Positions 1 to 7,772 of a stretch of DNA of 64,000 nucleotides are shown piece after piece. The stretch is from JAWXBA01 sp048499805 (lineage in GTDB: Bacteria > Gemmatimonadota > Gemmatimonadetes > Gemmatimonadales > GWC2-71-9). Position 1 is the stretch's first letter. Every line of letters starts with the position of its first letter. The position numbers and the translations under genes are program-made. The DNA is taken from NCBI GenBank assembly GCA_048499805.1, contig JASNZF010000007.1:88253-152252 (forward strand). The letters run 5' to 3'. A model generated the notes under the pieces. The model saw nothing but the letters and a program-made list of their open reading frames with translations. It made no database searches and was not told the origin of the DNA.

Positions 1-298
1 GGCGGACGAGCACCTGGCTCGAATCAACCTGCTCCGGGGCGTTGGCGAAGTAGACGACGTCAAAGCCGGCGCGGCGCAGAACCCGCGTCGCAATCCGCGC
101 CGCCCCCTGCCGGGTCGAGCCGTTGAGCACCTCGATCAGGATCCGCTCGCCCCGTGGCACGACCCGTCGCACCTCCTCCAGTCCCGACGGGATCTCCCCG
201 CCAGGGGGCGAGACCACCCGCCAACCGAGCCATGCCACCACCACGGCACCGGCCACGAGGGCCGGAAGGGTCAGGGAACGAAGGCGAGACTGTTCCAA
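1..298 (-). CDS. LytR_C-domain membrane protein, 3' end cut by the window edge
   Basis: The visible part encodes a single N-terminal membrane segment (SLTLPALVAGAVVVAWLGW) followed, after a short linker, by the start of a LytR C-terminal domain (IEVLNGSTRQGAARIATRVL and onward). The domain is known from LytR/CpsA/Psr cell-envelope proteins and occurs alone in many phyla; its own function is not settled. I read this frame by hand from the reverse complement. The start is uncertain: a TTG at 298 inside the end of the upstream HD gene is possible, and in-frame GTG codons within the membrane segment are alternatives. It follows the YqeK-like gene, an order (yqeK, lytR-type, rsfS) common in bacteria, so rsfS may lie beyond the window edge. 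Confidence 0.7.
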   Translation of the reverse strand, partial: MEQSRLRSLTLPALVAGAVVVAWLGWRVVSPPGGEIPSGLEEVRRVVPRGERILIEVLNGSTRQGAARIATRVLRRAGFDVVYFANAPEQVDSSQVLVR

Positions 299-840
299 AA
301 CCGGTACGTCGGCTCGGGAATGGGCCAGCCGGAACGGACCAGGTGCAGCAGCCGGCGCTCCGCCACCTTCCCGAGGACGCCCCGGGGGTCGCCCGGGAAC
401 GCCGCCGCCAACTCGGCCCGCGCCTCCCGGTCATGGGAGCGTCCCGGCTCCAGGTAGTCGGCGCAGTAGAGGACGCGGCCGGTCATCTCCCATTCCGCCA
501 GTCCGACGGAGTGGAACCGGATCGCGTCGAGGACGCCGCGATCATCCTCGCCATGGGCCTTGGCGAGCGCCGCGCTGGCGGGGCCGTGGAGCATCTGGAT
601 CGGTCCCGGGGTGCCCGGGGCAAGCTGGGCCAACTGCTGGTCGGACGCGTCACGCAGGGCATCGTGCAGCCATACCGCACGCAGCCAGCGGTGCCGCTCC
701 GGTTCGGGAACGGACATCGCCTGGGCCCACCGGTCCACCAGCGCGGCCACCCGGTGGGTGTGTTCCAGGCGCTCAGGGGTCATGACCGCCCACTCGGGGA
801 CGATGGGGCGGAGCCCGTTGGGAATCCCTCTTACGTCCAC
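271..840 (-). CDS. yqeK: YqeK-like HD-domain hydrolase (predicted dinucleoside tetraphosphatase)
   Basis: Predicted protein of 189 residues with HD-phosphohydrolase features: an early His in LEHTHRV, the metal-binding pair in WLHDALRD, and a later HSVGLAEW. YqeK proteins hydrolyse Ap4A symmetrically; that function is carried over from the family. I chose the GTG at 840 because a GGAGG sits 8 nt upstream. GTG at 846 is too close to the SD, and ATG at 783 would drop conserved N-terminal sequence. The gene begins about 17 nt after the MCP-like gene stops and its 3' end overlaps the LytR_C frame, so it is co-transcribed with the c-di-GMP type genes upstream. No nadD is adjacent, although it often is in other genomes. 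Confidence 0.8.
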   Translation of the reverse strand: MDVRGIPNGLRPIVPEWAVMTPERLEHTHRVAALVDRWAQAMSVPEPERHRWLRAVWLHDALRDASDQQLAQLAPGTPGPIQMLHGPASAALAKAHGEDDRGVLDAIRFHSVGLAEWEMTGRVLYCADYLEPGRSHDREARAELAAAFPGDPRGVLGKVAERRLLHLVRSGWPIPEPTYRFWNSLAFVP

Positions 841-856
841 GGCCACATCCTCCGAT

Positions 857-2962
857 TCAGGTTCCCACCACGAAATGACGCATGAGTGCGTGCAGGTTTG
901 CTGCCACCAACTCGAGTTCCGCGATCGCCCGCTCCAGTTCCGCCTGCCCACGGGCGGCCGCGGCCGCCTGGTCGGCCAAGGCCTCGGTCTCGCCCCGGGT
1001 CCGTTCGGAGGCCAGGGCGAGCCCACCGATCTGGGCGGCGAGGCGCCGGCTCGACTCGGCCTGGGCGGCGGCATTGTCGGCGATCTGCCGGGCCTCCTCG
1101 CCGGCGCGGTCGGTGGCGCCGACGATCGCCTCGAGGGCAGTCGCGGCGGCCTTGCTGGCCTCGCCGATGCCCGCGACGACCTCCCGGCCGCGCTCCATCT
1201 GCGCGACGATCGCCGCCACCTCGGTGGTCACATCGCCGGCCAGGTCCACCGCCTCCCCCGCCGCGGCCTCGCTTTGGAGCGCCAGGCGGCGCACCTCCTC
1301 CGCCACCACGGCAAACCCGGTGCCCTCGCGCCCCGCCCGGGCCGCCTCGATCGCCGCGTTCAGGGCGATCAGGTTGGTCAGCTCCGCGATCTCGCGGATC
1401 GAGCCGAGGAAGCTGGTGATCCGGTCGGTCGCGGCGCCGAGCTGCACCACCTGCCGGGCGCTGTCGGTCACGAACTCCTCGGCCACGACCAGGCGGCCGA
1501 TGGCATCCCCGATGGCGATCCGGTGCCGGGCTGCCGCCCCCGCCGCCTCACTGATCACCTCGGCCGCCCGGGCCCCCGCCGCCGCGGTTTCCTGGGACCG
1601 TTCCGACAGCATGGCGGTCGTGTCGAGGCCTGCCCGCGCGAAGGTATCCTGCGCCGCCACCGATTGCCGCATCCCGGCCGACGCCGCCGTCAGGGATCCG
1701 GCCGATGCCCGGAGCGCATCGGCCGCACCGGCGAGCGCCCGGACCTGCTCGGTGATGCGGTCGACGGTGGCCACGAGCGGCCGGCGCAACTCGGCCAGGT
1801 GAATCGCGGTGCTGACCTGGGCCGCGATGGCGTTGATCGCGGCCAGCTCCCGGGCCCGGAAGGTGTTGTTCTTGTGATGCTCGACCTCGAGCGTGCCGAC
1901 CACCTCGTCGGCGAACCGCAGCGGGTGGATCACCAGGGAGCGGGTGGCGGGATCCAGGTCAGCGAGTGCGGGTACCCGGCGGGTGTCCGCCACCACCACG
2001 AGTCGTCCCTGCTCGAGCACCTCGGCGCGGAGGGGCTCGAGGGCAGGGTGCAGCGACCGCCGGCCTGAGCGCCCCGCACTGGCGCGATACAGCAGGGTGG
2101 AACGCCCCCGATCCCCCGTGGTCCGGAACACCCGCATGTCGCCCCAGTCGAGCAGGCGAAAGGCCAGCGCCTCGATCTCCTCGAGCGCGGCCTGGAGCGT
2201 CACCGTCGTGGTGAGCGCCGCCTGCGCCAGGTGCACCTTGCTGAGATCCTCGGCGGCAATCGCCTCCTCCATCAGCGTGCGGGCCAGGAGCCCAAGGACC
2301 GCCAGGGCGAGCCCCATCGCCAGCCACCCCGCCGGGGCGAGGGAGGTGATCGTCCAGACCGCCACCCCGGTTCCCACGATGGTGCCAAGGAACGAGACGA
2401 TCTCCCACCGCAGGATGAAGAGTCGCTCGCTCACCTCGAGCTTGTCGCGGGCCAGGAGCGAGAGGTAGAAGAGTCCCCGGCTGAAGACGAACCAGGCCGC
2501 GCCCAGGGTCACGGCGGCGGGGAGGAAGTCGACCGAGAGCACCGAGGTCCCCGCCAGCCGGAGCGCCAGGGCATACCAGCCGAAGGCAGCCGCGAAGGCC
2601 AGGACCTCCCGTCCCGCATTGACCACCGCCGCCCGCCATGGCTTGCGCACCCAGAACAGGTCGGCGGCCACCGTGCCGGCAAACAAGCCGAGGGCGACGA
2701 CGCTCGAGGGTGCCACGATCGCGCCGGTGAGCGCGACCACGCCCGACTGCGTGAGGTAGGAATACTTGCTCAGGCGAACCGGGATGGCGCGGAGGATCGC
2801 GACCGCCATGGTGGCGCTGAGGGTGGCAACGGGCAGGACGAGCCAGCGGTCGTCACCCAGCAGCGTGAGCACCAGCACGGCGATCCCACCCCAGGCCATG
2901 CACCGGCCCCAGAGCAGGATGAACCGGGTATCAGAGGAAGTAGTCACCGACAACGATCCCAT
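857..2962 (-). CDS. Membrane-bound MCP-like signalling protein with GAF domain
   Basis: About 701 residues. The N-terminal ~240 residues hold some six hydrophobic segments (for example VLVLTLLGDDRWLVLPVA and VSFLGTIVGTGVAVW) with no large periplasmic domain. Next comes a GAF-like region (about 260-400), then a long helical signalling region with the methyl-accepting hairpin tip around 510-560, where the hallmark IAELTNLIALNAAIEAARAG and GFAVVAEEVRRLA are clear. The hairpin tip normally docks CheA/CheW. No che genes lie in the window, so the output partner is unknown. The start ATG overlaps the HD-GYP gene by 32 nt; a GTG at 2947 is an alternative. Its place after the HEAT and HD-GYP genes suggests a shared signalling role. 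Confidence 0.85.
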   Translation of the reverse strand: MGSLSVTTSSDTRFILLWGRCMAWGGIAVLVLTLLGDDRWLVLPVATLSATMAVAILRAIPVRLSKYSYLTQSGVVALTGAIVAPSSVVALGLFAGTVAADLFWVRKPWRAAVVNAGREVLAFAAAFGWYALALRLAGTSVLSVDFLPAAVTLGAAWFVFSRGLFYLSLLARDKLEVSERLFILRWEIVSFLGTIVGTGVAVWTITSLAPAGWLAMGLALAVLGLLARTLMEEAIAAEDLSKVHLAQAALTTTVTLQAALEEIEALAFRLLDWGDMRVFRTTGDRGRSTLLYRASAGRSGRRSLHPALEPLRAEVLEQGRLVVVADTRRVPALADLDPATRSLVIHPLRFADEVVGTLEVEHHKNNTFRARELAAINAIAAQVSTAIHLAELRRPLVATVDRITEQVRALAGAADALRASAGSLTAASAGMRQSVAAQDTFARAGLDTTAMLSERSQETAAAGARAAEVISEAAGAAARHRIAIGDAIGRLVVAEEFVTDSARQVVQLGAATDRITSFLGSIREIAELTNLIALNAAIEAARAGREGTGFAVVAEEVRRLALQSEAAAGEAVDLAGDVTTEVAAIVAQMERGREVVAGIGEASKAAATALEAIVGATDRAGEEARQIADNAAAQAESSRRLAAQIGGLALASERTRGETEALADQAAAAARGQAELERAIAELELVAANLHALMRHFVVGT

Positions 2963-4406
2963 ACCGGTCCGGGTTGGTGACCTTCACGATGCTGCGCTGG
3001 AAGCTGCCATCGGGCGCACGCTCCGACAGGTCCACCAGGTCGCCGGGCGGCGGGACCATCGCACCATTGACGTCCAGGACGACCCGGACGGACGGACGGT
3101 TCAGCTGCTGGCGATCGGGACTCAGCGAGGAGACCACGGCCACCTCGAAGGTGTCCAGAATGACGCAGGTGCCGACGGGGTAGACCCCGATCAGGTTGAT
3201 CAGCGCCTTGACCATGATCGGATCATAGCCGCGCTTGGGGTTTTCCCACATCTCCCGCAGGACCTGGTCGGGTTCGAGGGGAGTGCTCTGGTAGGCCCGC
3301 CGGGTGGTGGCGGCGTCGAATCCGTCGGCCACGGCCACCAGCCGGCTGAACAGTCCGAGGCTGCGCGGCCGCACATGGCGGGGATAACCCGACAGGTCGG
3401 TCTTCATGTGGTGCTCGTGGGCCACCAGGATGGAGCGATAGGGGATGCCGTCGTACCCCCGCAGCTGGAACAGCGCGAGGGTACCCCGCCACGGGTGGGT
3501 CTGGAGCAGCCGCCACTCGGCCTCGGTCAGGTTGGCGGTCTTGTTGAGGACCTGGATGTCCACGCTGGCCTTGCCGACGTCGTGCAGGAGCGCGGCCATC
3601 CCGAGGTCGTACAGCTGGATCTTGTTGAAGCCGATCTTCCGTCCCAGGGCCACCGAGAAGATGCAGACGTTGACCGAGTGCATGAAGGTGTACTCGTCGT
3701 AGTCCCGCAGCGTGGTGAGCCCGATGATCGAGGCCTCGTTGGTCAGCACCTGGTCGACGATCATCTGGACGGCCCGCTTGACCTTCCGGATGTTCGCGGT
3801 GCGGCCGAGCCGGATCGAGCTGAGCACCTCCTTGGTGACCTCCACCCCGTGGGTGTAGGTGCGCTTGGCCTGGGCCCGGGCCTGCTCCTCGTCGCCCTGG
3901 GCATCGTCCGTACCGGCCTGGACCAGCTCGATGTGCTCGAGACCGGCCTGGGACATCCGGTCGGACAGGGCGTAGAAGCGGGCCTCCGGATCCTCGATCG
4001 TCCCGAGGCTCAGCAGCTGGCCGAGAAAGGCCTGCCACTCGCGAACCGAGACGCCGGGGTGGACCCGCAACTGCCCCACCTGGTAGCCCCGCAAGGTGCC
4101 CAGGATCCCACCGAAGGCGGCGTAGTTGTCGAGCTCGAGCCGCAGCCGGGTCCCGTTCACGAAGATGAAGTCACCCGAGAGCCGGACCTCGATCTCGCCG
4201 GCCCGCTCCAGCAGGGTCGTGGCGATCGCGTCGTGGTCCTTGAGGGCGTTCTGGACGGCAGCATTCTCGACCGGGTAGAACTTGAGCGCGCGCATGGCGG
4301 CATAGAGGGTCACCAGGAACTGGCGACCGGCCTGCCGGTAGAACCCCTCCTCGGTGTCGGCGGCCGCGACCGGGGCGCCAGGCTGGACGGGGAGTTCCGC
4401 GCTCAC
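2931..4406 (-). CDS. HD-GYP domain protein (predicted c-di-GMP phosphodiesterase)
   Basis: Predicted 491 residues, starting at a GTG that overlaps the upstream stop as GTGA, with a GGGGA 8 nt upstream. Residues ~29-132 form a module that also begins the neighbouring HEAT protein. The HD-GYP domain follows from ~235: H243, H275-D276 in LLHDVGKAS, H304, and the H330/H332/H333 cluster leading to SGYP at 339-342. HD-GYP proteins cleave cyclic di-GMP to pGpG or GMP; the metal ligands are present but the usual DGxGYP reads DLSGYP. There is no membrane segment, so it should be cytoplasmic. A C-terminal ~90-residue tail follows the catalytic domain. Confidence 0.88.
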   Translation of the reverse strand: MSAELPVQPGAPVAAADTEEGFYRQAGRQFLVTLYAAMRALKFYPVENAAVQNALKDHDAIATTLLERAGEIEVRLSGDFIFVNGTRLRLELDNYAAFGGILGTLRGYQVGQLRVHPGVSVREWQAFLGQLLSLGTIEDPEARFYALSDRMSQAGLEHIELVQAGTDDAQGDEEQARAQAKRTYTHGVEVTKEVLSSIRLGRTANIRKVKRAVQMIVDQVLTNEASIIGLTTLRDYDEYTFMHSVNVCIFSVALGRKIGFNKIQLYDLGMAALLHDVGKASVDIQVLNKTANLTEAEWRLLQTHPWRGTLALFQLRGYDGIPYRSILVAHEHHMKTDLSGYPRHVRPRSLGLFSRLVAVADGFDAATTRRAYQSTPLEPDQVLREMWENPKRGYDPIMVKALINLIGVYPVGTCVILDTFEVAVVSSLSPDRQQLNRPSVRVVLDVNGAMVPPPGDLVDLSERAPDGSFQRSIVKVTNPDRYGIVVGDYFL

Positions 4407-6088
4407 GACGGCCGTCCCCGGAGCGCGCGCGAGGCCGCGTTCCGCACCGCCAGCTCCTTGTCGGCCGCCAGCCGTTCGAGCAGTTGACGGGCCTCCGGGG
4501 TGTTGATCCGGGCCACCCCATAGGTCGCGCAGGTTCGCACCTCGGGGGACTCCTTGCGGCGGAACAACCCGCGCGGCTCCAGCATCTCGGTGAGCGGCCC
4601 CAGGGCGGCGGGGCCCGCGATCTGGGCGTACGCCTCGAAGAACTGCCGGCGCTCCGAGGGCTCGAACTCGGTGCGCCCCTTGCCCTGCACCACCGCCTCG
4701 AGCCGCTTGAGCGCCCCCTTCCACCCGCGGGTGGCCACCGCCGCCAACGCCGCCAGCCGCACCGTGCGGTCGTCGTCCTCGAGGGCGCGCTCGAGCGAGC
4801 CCATCGCCCCCGGGGTCCCGACCTGGGCCAGCGCCTCGGTCGCCAGGAGGCGGATCTCCGGGTCCTCGCCCTCCAGGAGCCTGCCGAAGATCGGCAGCGC
4901 GGCGGGCAGCTTCTGTCGCCCAACGGCAGGGATCAGGCCGCGGAGCACATCGGGATCCCCGACCTCCAGCAACCGTACCGCCTCGCGCGGGTGCTGGTTC
5001 ACCAGCCGATCCACGGCTGCCGCCATCGCCGTCTGGACGACCTGGTGCCGCATCCGCGGCACGAATGCCGCCACCTCCCCAAGGGCCGGGGCGCGCAGTT
5101 CGCGCAGCAGCTCACCGATGTCGGCCTCCTCCGGCACCGAGGTCGCATCGTGCACCGACTCGAGGATCTGTCGGATGATCTCCGGGCGGCTGAGGTTTGC
5201 CTCGAACGACTCGAACCGGGCGCCCACCGGGGTGGCATGCAGGTGGATCCGCGCTGCCATCGCCCGCAGTTCCCGCAGCATCCTGGCGACCGCCCCATAC
5301 TCGCCGTTGGCCAGCAGCCCCGGCATCAGCTGGTCGAGGACGCCAAGGATCTCCCCCCGGACCTGCGGGTCCTCGTGCAGCTCGAAGACATCGAACAGCG
5401 CGTCGAGGGCGGCGGCCCGGACATCGCGGCTGTACTCGTGCTCCGCCTCCCGGCGGATGGTGTCGACCTCGGACTCGTCGAGGAAGTAGAGGGTCGAGTC
5501 GAAATCGTCCAGGGCCACCATGCCGGCCGGCCGCTCCTGGGCCATTTCGGTTCGCACCACCGCGGCGGCATCCGCCGGCCCGTACTGCCCCTCGAGGTCC
5601 ACCGCCTGCGGGTCGAGGACCATCAGCCCCTCGCTCACCACCTCCGCAAACCGGTAGTCGATCCCCACGAAGTCCTCTGCCCAGAGGAGGGTCAGGAGAT
5701 CATCGCCCGAGTCAGGGGTCAGGGTCCGGGCCTGGTTCACCGCCTTCAGGAACGCGGCAATCTCCCCGGCCTCGCAGCCGCGCCGGAGGGTCAGGAACCG
5801 CAGCCCGTCCTTGTACATGAGCCAGGCGAAGCTCTCCGCCTTGTTCTCATGGTCGTACACGACTTCCTGCTCCCAGATGATCTGGGACTCGACCACCGCG
5901 AGGACCAGGTGGTCGGTGAACTCCCAGACCGGCGGGAAGGCCTCCGCCAGCCCCTGGAGGGCGCGCTGGTAAACCGGATTGTTGGGGAGGTACATCTGGA
6001 ACGCACGAAACGCCTTGACCATGGCCCGGATCAGTTCAGCCACCTGCGAGGCCGGGTTGATCATCGTCGCTTCGGGCACCAGCGTCAC
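4403..6088 (-). CDS. HEAT-repeat protein with N-terminal module shared with the HD-GYP protein
   Basis: Predicted 561 residues from a GTG with a strong AAAGGAG 5 nt upstream. Residues ~16-117 resemble residues 29-132 of the next protein: both have an Ala/Arg-rich helix leading to Y-P-x-N-x-x-x-Q-x-AL (here AFQMYLPNNPVYQRAL, there ALKFYPVENAAVQNAL), then a beta-rich stretch and a helix. The C-terminal half carries HEAT-like helical repeats, best seen near 400-470 (LATEALAQVGTPGAM, RLAALAAVATRGWKGAL) and at the very end. HEAT arrays usually bind proteins. No catalytic motif is seen. It is the first gene of the run, and its stop overlaps the HD-GYP start, suggesting a stoichiometric partner. Function unknown. 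Confidence 0.8.
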   Translation of the reverse strand: MTLVPEATMINPASQVAELIRAMVKAFRAFQMYLPNNPVYQRALQGLAEAFPPVWEFTDHLVLAVVESQIIWEQEVVYDHENKAESFAWLMYKDGLRFLTLRRGCEAGEIAAFLKAVNQARTLTPDSGDDLLTLLWAEDFVGIDYRFAEVVSEGLMVLDPQAVDLEGQYGPADAAAVVRTEMAQERPAGMVALDDFDSTLYFLDESEVDTIRREAEHEYSRDVRAAALDALFDVFELHEDPQVRGEILGVLDQLMPGLLANGEYGAVARMLRELRAMAARIHLHATPVGARFESFEANLSRPEIIRQILESVHDATSVPEEADIGELLRELRAPALGEVAAFVPRMRHQVVQTAMAAAVDRLVNQHPREAVRLLEVGDPDVLRGLIPAVGRQKLPAALPIFGRLLEGEDPEIRLLATEALAQVGTPGAMGSLERALEDDDRTVRLAALAAVATRGWKGALKRLEAVVQGKGRTEFEPSERRQFFEAYAQIAGPAALGPLTEMLEPRGLFRRKESPEVRTCATYGVARINTPEARQLLERLAADKELAVRNAASRALRGRPS

Positions 6089-6146
6089 GGCGGCTCCTTT
6101 GATCGACCGGACAGCGGGCGCACCGCGCCCATGGGCAGCAATGCCA

Positions 6147-6154
6147 CAAACTTA
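6147..6154 (-). promoter_or_regulatory. Candidate -10 element (TAAGTTTG) for the HEAT/HD-GYP run
   Basis: TAAGTTTG on the minus strand lies 58 nt upstream of the GTG start of the HEAT-repeat gene and fits the TAnnTT(T)G form seen at several other starts here. No TTG-type -35 is visible at 17-18 nt. It is the weakest of the promoter calls. Confidence 0.35.
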
Positions 6155-6212
6155 CATCCCCGCCCCCCGGCGATGCACCCCGATGCCGCCCCCCTGGGGA
6201 ACCGGGATTCCC

Positions 6213-6241
6213 TTGCCCTTCGGGACGCATTCGGGTAGCTT
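6213..6241 (+). promoter_or_regulatory. lexA promoter, TTGCCC-17-TAGCTT, with TTCGGG direct repeats
   Basis: TTGCCC at 6213-6218 and TAGCTT at 6236-6241 are separated by 17 bp, 49 nt upstream of the lexA ATG. TTCGGG occurs three times, at 6219, 6230 and 6247. The first two lie inside the promoter spacer and the third near the expected transcription start. Direct repeats placed there are what an autorepressing LexA could bind; that is an inference. Confidence 0.55.
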
Positions 6242-6290
6242 GGATCTTCGGGCTCTCTTCGGCAGGCCCGCTCCCCGTCCCGGAGGCACG

Positions 6291-6902
6291 ATGCCACTGA
6301 CCAAACGCCAGCGTGAAATCCTCGACTACCTCCAGGCGCACATCCAGCGCGAGGGATACGCCCCGAGCTTCGAGGAGATTGCCGAGCAGTTCCGGTTCCA
6401 GTCGCTGGCCACGGTGCACGAGCACCTGAGCAACCTCGAGCGCAAGGGCTTCATTCGGCGCAGCTACAATGAGTCCCGTGCCATCGAGATCCTGCCACCT
6501 CGCGGGATCGCCGGGGCCAGCGAGATCCCCCTCCTCGGGGCCGTGGCCGCCGGCCTCCCGATCGAGTCGGCACTCCACGAGGAGACCATTGCCGTCCCCG
6601 ATGAGATGCTCCCCCGGCGCGGGCCCAACTACGCCCTCCGGGTCCGGGGCCAGTCGATGATCGACGAGCACATCATGGATGGGGACGTGGTGGTCGTCCA
6701 CGGTCGGCAGACCGCAGAGAACGGGGAGATGGTGATTGCCCTGGTCAACGGTTCCGAGGCCACCGTCAAGCGCTACTACCGCGAGGCGGGCGGCTGGGTC
6801 CGCCTGCAGCCGGCCAATCCGGAGATGCAGGCGATGCGCTTCCAGGAGCGCGATCTCCTGATCCAGGGGGTTGTCGTCGGCGTGATTCGTCGCTACGCCT
6901 GA
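6291..6902 (+). CDS. lexA: LexA SOS repressor
   Basis: 203 residues, full length. The N-terminal winged helix-turn-helix (about 1-65) is followed by the S24 peptidase domain. The self-cleavage bond is A87-G88 (GAVAAGLP), and the catalytic dyad is S122 (RGQSMID) and K160 (EATVKRY). LexA represses DNA-damage genes and cuts itself when RecA is activated. The recognition-helix region (FQSLATVHEHLSNLERKG) differs from the E. coli type, so its operator is probably not CTG-N10-CAG. The gene is monocistronic and divergent from the HEAT/HD-GYP run; the truA promoter starts 47 bp after its stop. The ATG is preceded by GGAGG. Confidence 0.97.
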   Translation: MPLTKRQREILDYLQAHIQREGYAPSFEEIAEQFRFQSLATVHEHLSNLERKGFIRRSYNESRAIEILPPRGIAGASEIPLLGAVAAGLPIESALHEETIAVPDEMLPRRGPNYALRVRGQSMIDEHIMDGDVVVVHGRQTAENGEMVIALVNGSEATVKRYYREAGGWVRLQPANPEMQAMRFQERDLLIQGVVVGVIRRYA

Positions 6903-6949
6903 GGTCCGGCGACCCCCGCCAAGTCCTTCCCTCGCTTCAACTTCTGTGC

Positions 6950-6978
6950 TTGCCGCCGGTCCGCTGCCCGGCTAGATT
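6950..6978 (+). promoter_or_regulatory. Promoter of the truA-pur run, TTGCCG-17-TAGATT
   Basis: TTGCCG at 6950-6955 and TAGATT at 6973-6978 are 17 bp apart. The -10 box ends 8 nt before the truA ATG, so transcription should begin at or within a base or two of the start codon. No ribosome-binding site fits in the gap. Confidence 0.65.
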
Positions 6979-6986
6979 TCGCCCTG

Positions 6987-7772
6987 ATGGACCGGAACTT
7001 CCTGCTCCACCTGCAGTTCGACGGCGGCCAGTTCGCCGGCTGGCAGCGGCAAGCCGCCGCGCGCACCGTGCAGGGCGAGCTGGAACGGGTGCTGGAGCGC
7101 CTGGCCGGCCGGCGGATCGTGGCCCACGGCGCGGGACGGACCGACGCCGGGGTCCATGCCGAGAGGCTGGGCGTCAGTGTCCGTTTGCCAGAGCGGTGGA
7201 ATGCCCCGGCCCTGCACCGCGCCATCAACGCCCTTCTCCCCGAGGACTGCCGGGTGGTCCAGGCCCAGGAAGTCAGCCCAGCGTTCCACGCCCGCCGCAG
7301 CGCCTCCGCGCGCACCTACCGCTACGAGCTCGGGACCGACGGCGACAGCCGATCGCCGTTCCGGCGCCGATGGGAGTGGCCCCTTGCCCGCCCCGTCGAC
7401 CTCGCGGCGATGGCCGGCGCGGCGGAGCGCATCCTCGGCGAGCACGACTTCCATCGGCTCTCGGTGCGCAGTTCCCCCCGGCCCCACTATCGCTGCCAGG
7501 TACGGACCGCGACCTGGCGCGCGCGACCCGATGGCAGCGGAGCCCAGTTCCTGATCACCGCCGACCGCTTCCTCCACCACATGGTGCGGATGCTCGTCGG
7601 CACCATGGTCGACATCGGGCTGGCGCGTCGGCCGGCGGGGGACCTCGAGCTCCTGCTGGCGCATCACCCGGATGTCCGGACCAGTCCACCCGCTCCCGCC
7701 GAAGGCCTGTACTTCATGTCCGCTGAGTACCCCGCTGCCTTGCTCTCCCCCACCGACCCGGTGTCGGCATGA
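6987..7772 (+). CDS. truA: tRNA pseudouridine(38-40) synthase TruA
   Basis: 261 residues, the usual family length. The catalytic aspartate is D53 in the signature GAGRTDAGVHA. A second conserved stretch, HHMVRMLVGTM, lies near residue 195. TruA isomerises uridines 38-40 in the anticodon arm. It heads a 15-kb run whose next gene, a lipoprotein HtrA, overlaps its stop by 4 nt. The start is fixed by the promoter just upstream and by the N-terminal LLHLQFDGGQFAGWQ, which matches the family start. Confidence 0.95.
   Translation: MDRNFLLHLQFDGGQFAGWQRQAAARTVQGELERVLERLAGRRIVAHGAGRTDAGVHAERLGVSVRLPERWNAPALHRAINALLPEDCRVVQAQEVSPAFHARRSASARTYRYELGTDGDSRSPFRRRWEWPLARPVDLAAMAGAAERILGEHDFHRLSVRSSPRPHYRCQVRTATWRARPDGSGAQFLITADRFLHHMVRMLVGTMVDIGLARRPAGDLELLLAHHPDVRTSPPAPAEGLYFMSAEYPAALLSPTDPVSA

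Noticed and set aside
4484..6238. 584-residue plus-strand frame opposite the HEAT gene
   Set aside because: Composition is that of a reverse-complement shadow, rich in Arg, Gly, Leu and His, with no motif, and the HEAT frame has a strong SD.
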